Shown here in pieces: positions 11,401 to 24,100 of a stretch of DNA of 64,000 nucleotides. The notes beneath the pieces are model-generated. The model searched no databases and was not told the DNA's origin. It saw only the letters and a program-made list of their open reading frames with translations. Position 1 is the first letter of the stretch, and every line of letters begins with the position of its first letter. The stretch comes from Myxocyprinus asiaticus. Taxonomy: Eukaryota; Chordata; Actinopteri; Cypriniformes; Catostomidae. The DNA is taken from NCBI RefSeq assembly GCF_019703515.2, contig NC_059346.1, forward strand, positions 14,105,001 through 14,169,000, in the 5' to 3' direction. Position numbers and translations under genes: made by a program.

Positions 11401-14400
11401 TCATTCTCTTGTTGTTCCAAACACAAATGACTTATTTTTTTCTGTGGAAAATAAAAAGATGTTAGGTAAAATGACAGCCTCGGTCACCATTCACTTTCCC
11501 TGTATGGAAAAAATGTGGAATAAAAGTGAATGGTGACAAAGGTTAACATTTTGCCTAACTTCTCCCAGTTTGGAATGCCCAATTCCCAATGTGCTTTTTA
11601 AGTCCTCGTGGTTGCGTAGTGATTCACCTCAGTCCGCGTGGCGGAGGATGAATCCCAGTTGCCTCCGCGTCTGAGACCGTCAACCCGCGCATCTTATCAT
11701 GTGGCTTGATGAGTGTGTTGCCACAGAGACATAGTGCGTGTGGAGGCTTCACGCCATCCACTGCGGCAACCACGCTCAATTCACCATGCGCCCCACCGAG
11801 AACGAACCACATTATAGCGACCACGAGGAGTTTACCCCATGTGACTCTACCCTACCTAGCAACCGGGCCAATTTGGTTGCTTAGGAGACCTGGCTGGAGT
11901 CACTCAGCACGCCCTGGTGCCTAACATCTTTTGTGTTCCACAGAAGAAAGAAAGCCATACCAGTTTGGAACAACAAGAAGTAAATGATGACAGAATTAAC
12001 ATTTTTGGGTGAACTATGCTTTTAAAGACGGCCTCTCTTCACATCTATGAGTTATCATTTATCTTTCTTTGCTTCTTTTTTTATCTCTCCTTTTGCTTAA
12101 GTTTTGTCCTTTTAGTGAGTTTCATTGGGTCTCTTTTCCTTCATTATTTTCTTCCTATGTTTTTTGTCCTTTCATTTATTTGTAGAATCGCCACAGAAGT
12201 GACAGGCAAGTGAATAACCGTAAGGTGGATGTGCTCATCAATGGAAAGTGAGTGGCTGCAATATTTACAGTACTGTAAATTCAAATTAGAGTTCAATGGT
12301 TTATCAACAAGAGGAGAGCATCTGTTTGGATGAGGAAAGAGTGAAATCTTCAAAACTTAGTTACATTTTAAAAGGATATGTCAGCAATCACAAGTAAAAT
12401 GTGACAACAATGGTATCATCATTTTTTGCCTCTCTAGCTCAAATGAGGTTTAAGAAAATACTTGATTTTTCCTTCTTTTTTTATTTTGCATTTATCCTGT
12501 GCATTATAGACAGTGTTGGATAAGTTATTCAAAATAAGTAATCCACTGTAAATTACTAATTACTTCTCTAAAAATATAATCTGATTACTTTACTGATTAC
12601 TTAAACTAAAACGTAATCATATTACTAATTATTTTACTTTTAAGTTACTTTCTAAATCACTATTCCTAGAAAAGATTTTGGTTTTCCGATCAAATTCAAA
12701 ATGTCTAAATTTCCTCCTCATTCATTGGCGCACATCCTTCAGCTGTCACAGAAACGCTAACAGACGTACATATGAATTAATATTTTAAATGGATTATATA
12801 TTATTACTTATTATTATTTTAGTGCAAGTAATGTGCTTAAAGGTGCACTCAATAACTTTTATCTTTGTGTCATCTTGGACTTACACTGACACCTAGCTGC
12901 TTGGATGCAGCATCATTTAAAATCAATAGTTTTCAGTGTCAGATGCCATTGTAGAAATCATGTATTCACAGTCAGCCATGATTACTTTAATCAATGAGTG
13001 AAAGTGTCAAATAACAGGGCGGTTACTGAGATTAAGCGAGTAGTATTCGGCTGGTCATGTGATTCTAACATGGCTGCCCCCATGTGTGGACCCTCTCCAT
13101 GTAGAATAAATCAGCTTTTATAAGGTTACTGATATGACTGGAGTCTTCATTTTAATGTGAGTGCTTATGATTTCCTACATATATTGCAAAATTACAATTC
13201 ATGTCTTTAGGAGTTAAACTTTTTTAATGAGGAAAAAATGACTGAGTGCACCTTTAAAAGTAATTATTTAATTGAAAGTCAGTATAACAGTAATCTGATT
13301 ACAAGAATTTAAAATGTAATGCATTTCACTACTTTTGTGACTAAAAAGTAATTAGATTATAGCAAGGTTATTATTGTGAACGAAAACGCACTTGAGGAGA
13401 TATTAAAGAGATATTAATGTAAACACAGCCGTTAATGTACTGTATTACATGATTACATGGTAAGTACAATACAAGTAAGAGGTAAGGGGATAATAATCTT
13501 ACACCTCAAAATATCCGATCTGTGCAATGTGTAAATGCAGCCTAATAGACCTGCTGCTGTCTGTTAGATCGTTAATATAAATCAAACAGCAATATTGACA
13601 AGAAAAAAGAAAACGACTCCCTGCCCTCGGCAGGATATTTTTATTAGCTTTAAGCCCAATAGAATTCAGTGACAGGTCTGTTTCTTAGTCAAACTTTTGA
13701 TTGCATGGAATCAATAGCCTATCAACTTTAACATACTTATCAAATAATATCTGTTAGAATAAGGATATCTAATAATCATACAGTAAAGATGGTTAACAAT
13801 TTAAGTATTCTGCATTAGATTACTTTTTAAATTAGATTATGGGAATACCATAAAAGGGTGCCGTAGTTTAAAAACGTTTGGGAACAGCAGGTCTGAAGAT
13901 GTCCGCAACATCCAGTAAATTAATATTTATTATAATTGAACCTTTATTGGCATGACTGTTCGTTGTGTTGTCAAAGCATGAGGTTAAAACAAAGAGAACA
14001 GAAACAATATAACAATGTCCAGCAATTTACTCTGTATTTCTCTCTCTCTCTCTCTCTCTCTCTCCCTCCCTCTCTATTGCTCTCTCTCTCTCTCGCTCAA
14101 TCTCTATCTCTCTCCCTCTCTCTTGCTCTTGCTCTCTCTCTCTCTCTCTCTCCCTCTCTCTCTTTCCCACACACACACTCACATATCATCATACATACGG
14201 TACATACACACACAGACACACACACACACACAGTCTTTTCACTCATTCTGTCTTACCCTGTCAATCTGTGATTTGTTTTACGTTTCATTTGGAACTGGTA
14301 AAGAGTTTTGTTTGACGTTCAATTTTCAGAGATGCGGTGGTTAAGTTCAATAGGTTACTCAATACACAGTTACACAAATGCCTGTTTTCCCATTCTCCAT

Positions 14401-15125
14401 TTACCCCTTATATAAAAACTAAAACTAAAATGAAAACTAAATGTCCTGAAAAACTAAACTAGAACTAACAAACAAAACTAAAACTAACACATAGCTGACA
14501 AACAAAACAAAAACTAAACTGGAGTGAAAAATTAAAAATGAAATAGAAGTAAAAACAAAATTAAAAATGTAAAACTGTTATAACCTTGGATTACAGTAAC
14601 TAATTACTTTGTAATCGGACACACTCAACACTGGTTATAGAGCACAAAGACCAGTTGATGCCTTTATTAAGTGATAAAGTTGCTCTTTTTTTTTTTATGA
14701 AAAGCAGGTCTCTGTCCCTGGATTAGTCTAGAATATTTACATGTGTTACTAAATGCTACAAATCAAACAAGTCAGTCCTAACAGGAAGCATCTGCAGACA
14801 CATTGAAGGGTTCTTCCTGTTGTTCTGACCTGTATTCATGTGTCATAGTTCTAATAACAGCAACTGTAACACACATACTCACATACGCACTATGTATAGC
14901 TACTGGAATGATGTGTAAATAGTCAGTTGCAAATTGTCCTTTTGTGCCCCCATCAAATTTCTAAGCATGTCAATATCAAATCCAGTAAGAATGTACATTC
15001 ATAACTTAATGAGTTAAATAGAAACACATGATGCACACACCCTCAGTGTTGCAATGTATTGAAATCTACAATGTGTTGAAGTCAGAAAGATGATTTATGT
15101 GCTTGACATGATGACTTTTTCTCTT

Positions 15126-15166
<41 letters not shown>

Positions 15167-18100
15167 AATAGACTGATAAGCGAGAAATGGATGAATGTGC
15201 AAGTGGGTGATATCATCAAGTTGGAAAACAACCAGTTTGTAACAGTAAGACACTTAAAGATGTAACTTAACACTGGAATAAAACAGAATATGCTGAGTGT
15301 CACATTGTGTCTATTTCCTTCTTTCAAAGGCAGATCTGCTACTGTTTTCCAGCAGTGAACCTCTTAACTTGGTCTACATTGAGACTGCAGAGCTTGATGG
15401 GTGAGAGAGAGTGATGCTTTAGTTTATTTGATACGTTTGTTTTTTATGAAGCAGACCTACTCCTGCCTTTGTTCTGCACAGAGCCAATTGGAATACTCGC
15501 TGCTACTCTTGCATCTCTGTGATCTCATGTATATTTGTTCTCCATGTCTCTTTTCCACAGAGAAACCAACCTGAAAGTGAAACAGTCTCTTACTGTAACA
15601 GGAGACATGGGAGACAATTTAGAGGCTTTGGCTGCATTCAGTGGTAAGAATTCTTTACTCTGGATGTCCCAGTTTATCTGCAAAATGTAAAAGCATGCTT
15701 TTAAAATGTACTGCGACAATAAATATACACAGAGAAAGGTCTGCATACAATCTTCACCCTCTTACAAACTAATAAGTACAACTTTACTTGTAAAACCTGA
15801 CACTTTGTTTAGCTGCATCTGTCCTTAAAAAGTTGTGCACATTTTTATGTTTTCAAAACTAGTCATGAATTTTCATGTTGTATTTGCTGTATGTTTGGCC
15901 TAGATTCACATATACTTGTATACAGTATATCTAATAAAAATGTTAGCATCTTTTTTGACTGTGTCACAGACCGTTCTATCTGAAAAAGAAAAACAATCCT
16001 ATCCTCTGTAATTGCACTGAATGGCATTGCAACAAACTGAATGTCTAAATTTGGGGTGATCTTTTCTTTTGACCTTTAAAAGTTCATGTTGATTTTCTCA
16101 CGCATGAAATGCTGTTCCAAGGAATATGTAATACTGTAAAAAAATAAAATAAAGGGGGGAGTTTTTGTAATTTGTCTCAGTTTGTCGCATTTATGGTGTG
16201 CCAGAGGGGGAGGGCATGTCCAAAATCACAGCTATGAGAGTATATACTGTATACAATCACCGACCTCGCCTCACTCTAATAATTGTTCTGGCATCTCTCC
16301 TCTACCCCAAATCTATCTTTAATTTCACTATATACTCACTGAGCACTTTATTCGGAACACTATGGTCCTAATAAAGTGCCAGACGTGGTCTTCTGCTGTT
16401 GTAGCCCATCCGCCTCAAGGTTGGACGTGTTGTGCATTCTAAGATGCTATTCTGCTCACCACAGAGTGGTTATCTGAGTTACTGTAGCCTTTCTGTCAGA
16501 ACTACCGCTCACTACATGTTTTTTTGTTGTTTTTTTGGTACTATTCTGAGTAAACTCTAGAGCAGAGATACCGAAAACAGGGCCCGTGGGCCAAAGCTGG
16601 CCCGTGATAACCTTTGATTTGGCCCGCCTTGCTGTGTTGATGCAGTTTTTCATTGCATTAATTTAGCAGATTGCAGAGTAATGTTGTTTTTTTTTTTTTG
16701 TTTGTTTTTTCCTTGTATAATGAAATCATAAAGGAGGAGAACCAGGGAAACTTTCATATTTTGATATAATACAGTTTGCAGGGCCTGAAATTCGGCGCAG
16801 GATTGCGGGTATTGCGCACAATTTTAATAATTCCCGCAAGTTCTACGTTTATAATGCGGGAAATTCCCGCACACTTTTATTCACTTTACAGTGCAGCTGC
16901 GAATTAGTAAACCAACAGATACAGAATCAAAATCAAATCAATAAAAAAAAAATGTATCAAGTTGTTTTTCCAGAAGCTACATGAGTAAATCCGCTCTGTC
17001 TCTCCCTCTCTCTCTCTCTCTCTCTTGCAGCTGTCAGCAGCGCGTTTGGGCGCTTGTTAAATTTAGTGTGAGCGTGCGCTTTGTCGCGTAGTTACTGAAC
17101 TTAAGATGTTACAGATGTATAAACCTTTCTAAACCTGTTAATTCCACATGCAAATGGCATTATACCATGTCTCCGTAAGCGAGCGACGCAATAAAACGAT
17201 ATCGTCCCTGTTTATAATCAACAAAGCTGTTAACATTGCAAGCGCGTGACGGCGAACACCTTTCATATCTTGACGCTCCCTCATTAGTCATAATGCAGCA
17301 CATTTGCAAGAAAGGCAGACATAGCAAAAATGACTTGTGTTATGTACCAGCTGCATGGTAAAGAGAGACACTTATACACCTGTTACATCTTTTATCTCCA
17401 TCTCTAGTTCCATCCAGAGTCAGAAATTAACGGGGGATCAGGGCAAAAAATTCCCCTGCAATCTGATATAGTTCCAAATACATACATCACGATCTTAATT
17501 TGAATTTTCACTGAGCATTTTTTGTTTCGTGCTGTCCGTTGTGCAGATGTTGCCGAGTCATTGGCGGAAGCTCACGCCATAAACGTGCATAGGTGGGCAC
17601 TCCATTTCTTACACTTCGGTGTCGTGCTCACGTGCAAAAATTATTAAATTCAACAATGTAGTTAATAATAATGTTAACAGAAATATTATCGGGATGTTAT
17701 AAATTGCCTTGATGTTAAATAAAAAGTATTAATGATGCAATAATAATTTTAAAGAACATTAACCACTTTTGTAGTACGAATCATATCTCTGATGTTCATT
17801 GTTAAATGTTTATTTTTACATTGCTTTATTCAATTGGCATGAATTAATTGCTAAGTATTTTTTTATAAGTTCCTCATTCCAAATCTGGAGAAATGCTGTC
17901 ATCTCCTCCTCTGTGTCGGTGCATTAGTTTTGTAGGCTGTTAATTTAATAGCAAAAATATTTGGAAATATGTGAATGAGAAAAAGTTTTGTTTCAGTAAC
18001 AATGCACATTATGCAATGTAGAGATCATGCAACTTTGTAATTATTGAAACATGCCATTTTAAAATTAAATGAATTGTTTAAAGTATTTGACATAAAAGGA

Positions 18101-21100
18101 TGACATAATCCATAAGGAGTCATAAGGTTAGAAAAAATTACCTGTAAAGGTAAAAATGCCTCCATATGAGCCGTGTAAGTGGAGAATTCCTCCCCAAACC
18201 TCCATTCTCAGAAATGAATTTCAGGCTCTGAGTGTTATAATGCAACGTTTACTTTCGGCCCACAGCCCTTAATCAAGTTCGATTTTTGGCCCTTCGCAGG
18301 AAAACGTTTGGGCAGCTCTGCTCTAGAGACCACTGTGCGTGAACATTAACTGAAGCTCCTGACCCGTATCTCCATGATTTTACGCAGTGCAGTGCTGTCA
18401 TACGTTTGGCTGATTAGATAATCGCATGAATAAGTAGGTGTACAAGTGTTCCTAAAAAAGTGCTCAGTGAGTGTAAATTTGTTGTAGTTTATAATTGCAT
18501 AATTAGATAAGAAACTTCAGTCACTGTAGAATACTGTATGAATGAATGAATTATAAACATACAAACAAGTATGTTGGTAAGCTGCTTTGGTTTTGCGATT
18601 TTCACTTTGCTTTGTCATCCTATAGAACAGAAATTATCACATACATATCACAAATTAGATCTCCTTAATATCTCAATTATTTCTCTTTTGTTCGAGTGTC
18701 CTCCTTCTCAGATTTTTCCTCTGAGAAAAAGCCGGTAGTAATCATACATGAGTCTACTTTGGAGTTTCAGAAGATGTCTCAACATATCTCAGACTGTGCT
18801 TACATTTGCCAGGATACGAGAATCTGCAATCAACAGTCAGATCTCAATATGAATGAATACGTTTCTATTCCCATTTTGCTAGCTGAGCTTTCCACATAAT
18901 ATTTATAGTTCTATTTTTTTTTTTTTTTTAAGAAATCCTGAAGAATTTTGAGGAAACATCTGATACAAAGTCGATACTTAAATGAAACATAACTGAGAAC
19001 TCCATTAGGACTCCTTAGTGGAGCAAACAGTCTGAGCAATAACATTTTCCTCTGGACTGGTCTGTGTCTTTCTTTAGGGGAGGTGTGTTGTGAGCCTCCT
19101 AATAATCGTCTGGATCGCTTCACGGGCACGCTGACTTCCGGCACGCAGAAACACTCATTGGACAATGAACGAGTGTTGCTGAGGGGCTGCACACTCAGAA
19201 ACACAGACTGGTGCTTTGGCATGGTGCTGTTTGCAGGTAATAAAGTCAGATCGATGTAAGGGTGAACTTACCGCTATGGGTTCTGGAGCGGTCTGATGTC
19301 CCAGTTCAATTTGTCTTTTGTATTACTACAGAGAATATGCCAATCTATAGACTAAATTGACTAGACCCTTAAACAAATAACAAGCTGGATTTATGATTGT
19401 CTATATTCTGTTCATTATTGTGGTTTGCTTTCCCCAATGAAGACTGTTGTGGTTAAGATATATGTAATTCCTTCAGGTCCCGAGACCAAGCTGATGCAAA
19501 ACTGTGGGAAAAGCACCTTTAAGAGGACCAGCATTGACCGGCTCATGAATGTACTGGTGCTCTTTGTAAGTTCGCTTAAACTCTTTTAACATCAAGATTC
19601 TGCATGATACATTTTCACTGCCTATTCAAAATATCACTTGTATTGCTACCAATCCACTTCTGATTTAAAAAACGGTTGGACCCTCTTTATGTTAGGTGTC
19701 TTTAACCTCCGGAGACCCGAGCGTGACTGCTGTGTGCATTTTCCATTTCCCTTTTTGATATGTAACTAGCACCTAATAAACAAGCAAAAATTCGAGAGAA
19801 AATAGTTTTCCCTAAGAATTGATGTCCACATATGTGGACAGCAGAACTAAGTTGTGAAATTTGAAATAATACCAAGCTATAGAAAGTCTGATTTTTTTTT
19901 CATCATATTGTTTATTACGTTTCCAGGAGTGTTAGTTATTCAAGTTTTTGAGACGTTACAGACATTACAGCTGATTTTCTGTAAAGCTGAATAAATAATT
20001 CTTCTTCAAAGTAATGGCCAGCATCATCTAATCACTGCCAACCATGTTAAAATAAAATTTAGCCTTATAAATTCTGAATCTATGTACCATTGTTCCATGT
20101 CTCCCAAACATGTTGAGTGGCCCAAACATCGTCTGCAGTCTGAAACTGAACTTTTAGTCAGATTTTAGGAGCGAATGCACTTAGCTTCATAGAGAGCTAT
20201 AGGATGTCCCCTTGCTCTCTTGCTCCCTACTTAGTGTATGACTTAACCTCCAGTGTGCTGTCTGTCTGCACTGGTCTCAGAACAGTTCAAAATGCACCTT
20301 ATTTTCATTCTAACTCCATATAAATCTAACTGATTCTCAATATGAAAATGCACAGTGAATATAGGAATGCATTTACTGATGTTAATGAATAGAAGTGTAT
20401 TGTACAGTGATAACAAAATAAAATATAACAAACAAATGACACAAAGTGTGTTAATGTTGAAAGTTATCCAATATAACTTTCATTTTATTTATTTTTTTGG
20501 TAATAATGTCCCAATTTCTAGAGTTGGGGTACTCGGGGTTCAGACTCGGAATCAAGTCCGAGTCACGAGTCCAATTTTAATGGACTTGGACTTGTCACGG
20601 ACTTGGATGCATTTTTACTCGGACTTGACTCGGACTCAAGCCTTTCGGACTTGGGATTTTCTTCCAAAATTTCTAAAGTGAAACGAACTCTTATTTTATA
20701 CAATATTTACTCAAATTTGCATAAACTTGAAAAAAACTCTAAAACTGATATTGTTGTCTATCCATTGACAAATAAATTGACAGATTTTGGAACTGACATG
20801 AGAAAATTTTAACACTTCTGTCCATTAACCAAGTTAACATCGTTATCGGCAATGCCGATAATGGCGAAATGGCCAAATATCTGCCAATTAATCAGCCTGC
20901 CCGATGTATCGGTCTAACACTAGTGGTAAGGGTGTATAAATGGCTGCTCACATCACTCCTATGACAATTCCTCCAGCATCCCTCCACCACCCAAACTGTG
21001 CCTGTTATTTGTATTAATTTTTATTGTAATTTTATGGGGATTGAGAGGCCATGTCTAGTGCTCAAACCTTACATCACAGACACAGTCAAAATCTTTTTAC

Positions 21101-24100
21101 CTTTGCCTCACTCAAAGATTATATGAAGTGAAGTTGTGAAATAATTTGAAGTGATCATTTTCATATGTCCACAATTTATTTATTTACATTCTTAGTTGTC
21201 CTTAATTCACAAAAGATATGTTATAAAAGTAAATAAATCATCATGCTTAGTATCACAGTGAATGTGAAGAGATTAACAGAACCATTTTAGTATTGTAAGC
21301 ATTCGCAGGTTGGGTTGTAAGACAAGTTTGGTAATTCTAATGTAACAGGTTTTAATCATTGTGTTGTCTGTTTGTAGATTTTTGGTCTCCTTGCTCTGAT
21401 GTGTATTATTCTGGCTGTGGGGCATGGGATCTGGGAATACCAGGAGGGATCAAAGTTCAATGCCTTTCTTCCAAGGGAAGAGAACGCTGCATTTTCAGCC
21501 TTCCTTACTTTCTGGTCCTACATTATAATCCTCAACACTGTGGTGCCCATCTCACTTTATGTCAGGTATGATGTTTGTGCATGCATTCTTGTTTCGGTTG
21601 TACATAAGGTAACATGAATTCAAACTATAATCTTACACTGTAATAAACAAGGTTCTAATCAGAACCAAAAAGGGATTTACAGGCTGATACCATTTAGAAA
21701 ATCATCTTCAGATATGTACTAGTGCTTTGAAGAACCCAGAAACCAATATGCTGATCTGAAGAACATATAAGGAACTTTTTTTAATCTCCAAAGCACCATA
21801 AAGCCAACTCAAAAACCCTACACTACGAAATCAAGAACCATTTAAGAAGTGGGCTTTTGCACATCCTAAGGTGCTGCAAAGAACCATTGAAGAACCTTTT
21901 TTAAGAGTGTAAAACTTTTGCAATTGTTCCTTTCTAGTTATGGAATATGCATGTCAATATCTGTGTGTTTGTATTGCAGTATGGAGGTGATTCGTTTGGG
22001 CAACAGCTACTACATCAACTGGGACAGGAACATGTATCATGCTCGAACTGACACACCTGCTGAAGCTCGTACCACAACACTCAATGAAGAGCTTGGTCAG
22101 ATCAAATACATCTTCTCAGACAAGACCGGCACTCTAACACAGAACATCATGACATTCAACAAGTGCTCCATTAATGGGAAATCTTACGGTCAGAACCAAT
22201 CCTACATTCTTCAGTTGCTTATTGTATTTCAGAAGAAAGCCAATACAGGCATCCTGAGACGTAAAACTCCCCTGAAGTGACCAAACAGTTAAAAATTGAT
22301 TTATTCTGCCCTACAGGAGATGTTATTGACCACTACAGTGGACAAAGACTGGAGATCACAGAGGTGAGAGACAAAGTCTCAAACAAACACAAGTTTTTTC
22401 TTTAATGAGTTGGCTGGGTTAATCAGTTAAAATTTTTAAACAGGAAATGACACCAGTGGATTTCTCCTTTAACGGACTTGCCGACCCAAAGTTCCTTTTT
22501 TATGATCACAGTCTGGTACAGGCTGTAGAGTTGGAGCTTCCAGAGGTTCATGCTTTCTTTAGGTTACTCGCTCTCTGTCACACTGTCATGGCAGAGGAGA
22601 AAAAGGAGGGTAACTGATTGTGCATACAGATTTTTTCTTTCTGTTTATATCACACATCAAAACATACATTGTGATGGATGGATGGATAGGTGTTGCATTA
22701 CTGAGATTATTTATTATCTCTTTCTCTGTCCAGGTGACTTGGTGTACCAGGCCCAGTCTCCTGATGAGGGCGCTCTGGTCACAGCCGCACGTAATTTTGG
22801 CTTTGTCTTTCACTCTCGGAGCCCTGAGACAGTGACAATAGAGGAGATGGGGATTCAGAGGAGCTATGAGCTGCTGGCTATCCTGGACTTTAACAACATA
22901 CGCAAAAGGATGTCTGTGATTGGTATGCATGCTAAAACTGGCATCCAAACGATTAAGGAGTCTCTTAACAGGTATTTACTCTTATGATGTAAATCTGTGT
23001 GTGTTAAATTTGGTTTGTCTTTCAGTTCGTAATCCAGAGGGCAAGCTCTCCCTGTACTGTAAAGGAGCAGACACTATCATATTTGAGAGACTGCATCCCT
23101 CCTGTAACAAACTGATGGAGGTCACCACAGAGCACCTCAATGTGAGTCAACACCAGTGGGCGCCAGTGAGACTAAAAAAAGTTATAAAACGTATAACACC
23201 CTTTGGACAATGTGTTTACATGCATATAGACATAGACCAGCAAGCATTTTTCTTCTTCTGTATGCTATAAATGCTTTTCACATGTAATGGCATCTATCTC
23301 TCTAGCACCTTTTGTCTGTTTCTAAGCAACGCTTTGTTCTCTTATAATTTTCTCTCTGTTCCTCAAGGAATTTGCTGGGGAGGGGTTGAGGACTCTTGTT
23401 CTAGCCTATAAGGATCTGGATGAGGAGTATTTTGCAAAGTGGAAACAGCGCCACCATGAGGCCAGTATTGCACTAGAAGACCGGGAGGAGAAACTGGACC
23501 AGCTGTATGAAGAGATAGAGAAAGACATGCTGGTATACAGTACTTGCATATTATATTATATTATATATTTCTTTTGTTAACATTTTATGTAAGTCATAAG
23601 TGTGGCTGAAAAAACTTTTTTTCACATATTTGTTGCACACATACATCAAATATGTGTGTCTGTGGCTGGATAGACATAACGTGTGAATGTCATTGCAGTT
23701 ATTTAATATCTTTAAGACTAAATTATTAGTCTTTTTGGTTTGGTTTATGATAAAAATAAGATTTGATTCCAGGACTGTTAGAGGTTAGTCGTCATGTTTG
23801 AAACTCTGTTTACTTAAATTTTAAATTTACATTTAAATGTTTAATTTGAGATCTCTGTTCACCACTGTCTTTTTTGTGTAGTTAATTGGGGCCTCAGCCA
23901 TCGAGGATAAACTCCAAGATGGAGTTGCTCATACCATTGAGCAGCTGGCCAAAGCAGAAATCAAGATCTGGGTGCTTACCGGGGACAAGCAAGGTTCGTT
24001 ATGATTTGATTCTGTCCTAAAATTCAACCATCTTTTTGGTTTACCTTGTGTTCGGAGTTTGCAAGAATCATCAAAACTTTCTCTGAAAACTTTTACAGAA

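Larger units (their letters stand above)
12511..14633. mobile_element. hAT-like non-autonomous element in atp8b5 intron 5
   Basis: It begins CAGTGTTGGATAAG and ends CAACACTG. The 8-bp flanks are ATTATAGA (12503-12510) and GTTATAGA (14634-14641), a near-perfect duplication of hAT size. The sub-terminal sequence is rich in GTAATC/ATTACT motifs. No transposase frame is present. It contains a nested TTAA element and large simple repeats. Confidence 0.75.

Noticed and set aside
13936..14344. Two overlapping + strand frames of about 110 codons, Ser/Leu then His/Thr rich
   Set aside because: Low-complexity translation of CT and CA arrays inside an intron.
18911..19222. 103-codon - strand frame over atp8b5 exon 9
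   Set aside because: Antisense shadow of a well-conserved flippase exon.
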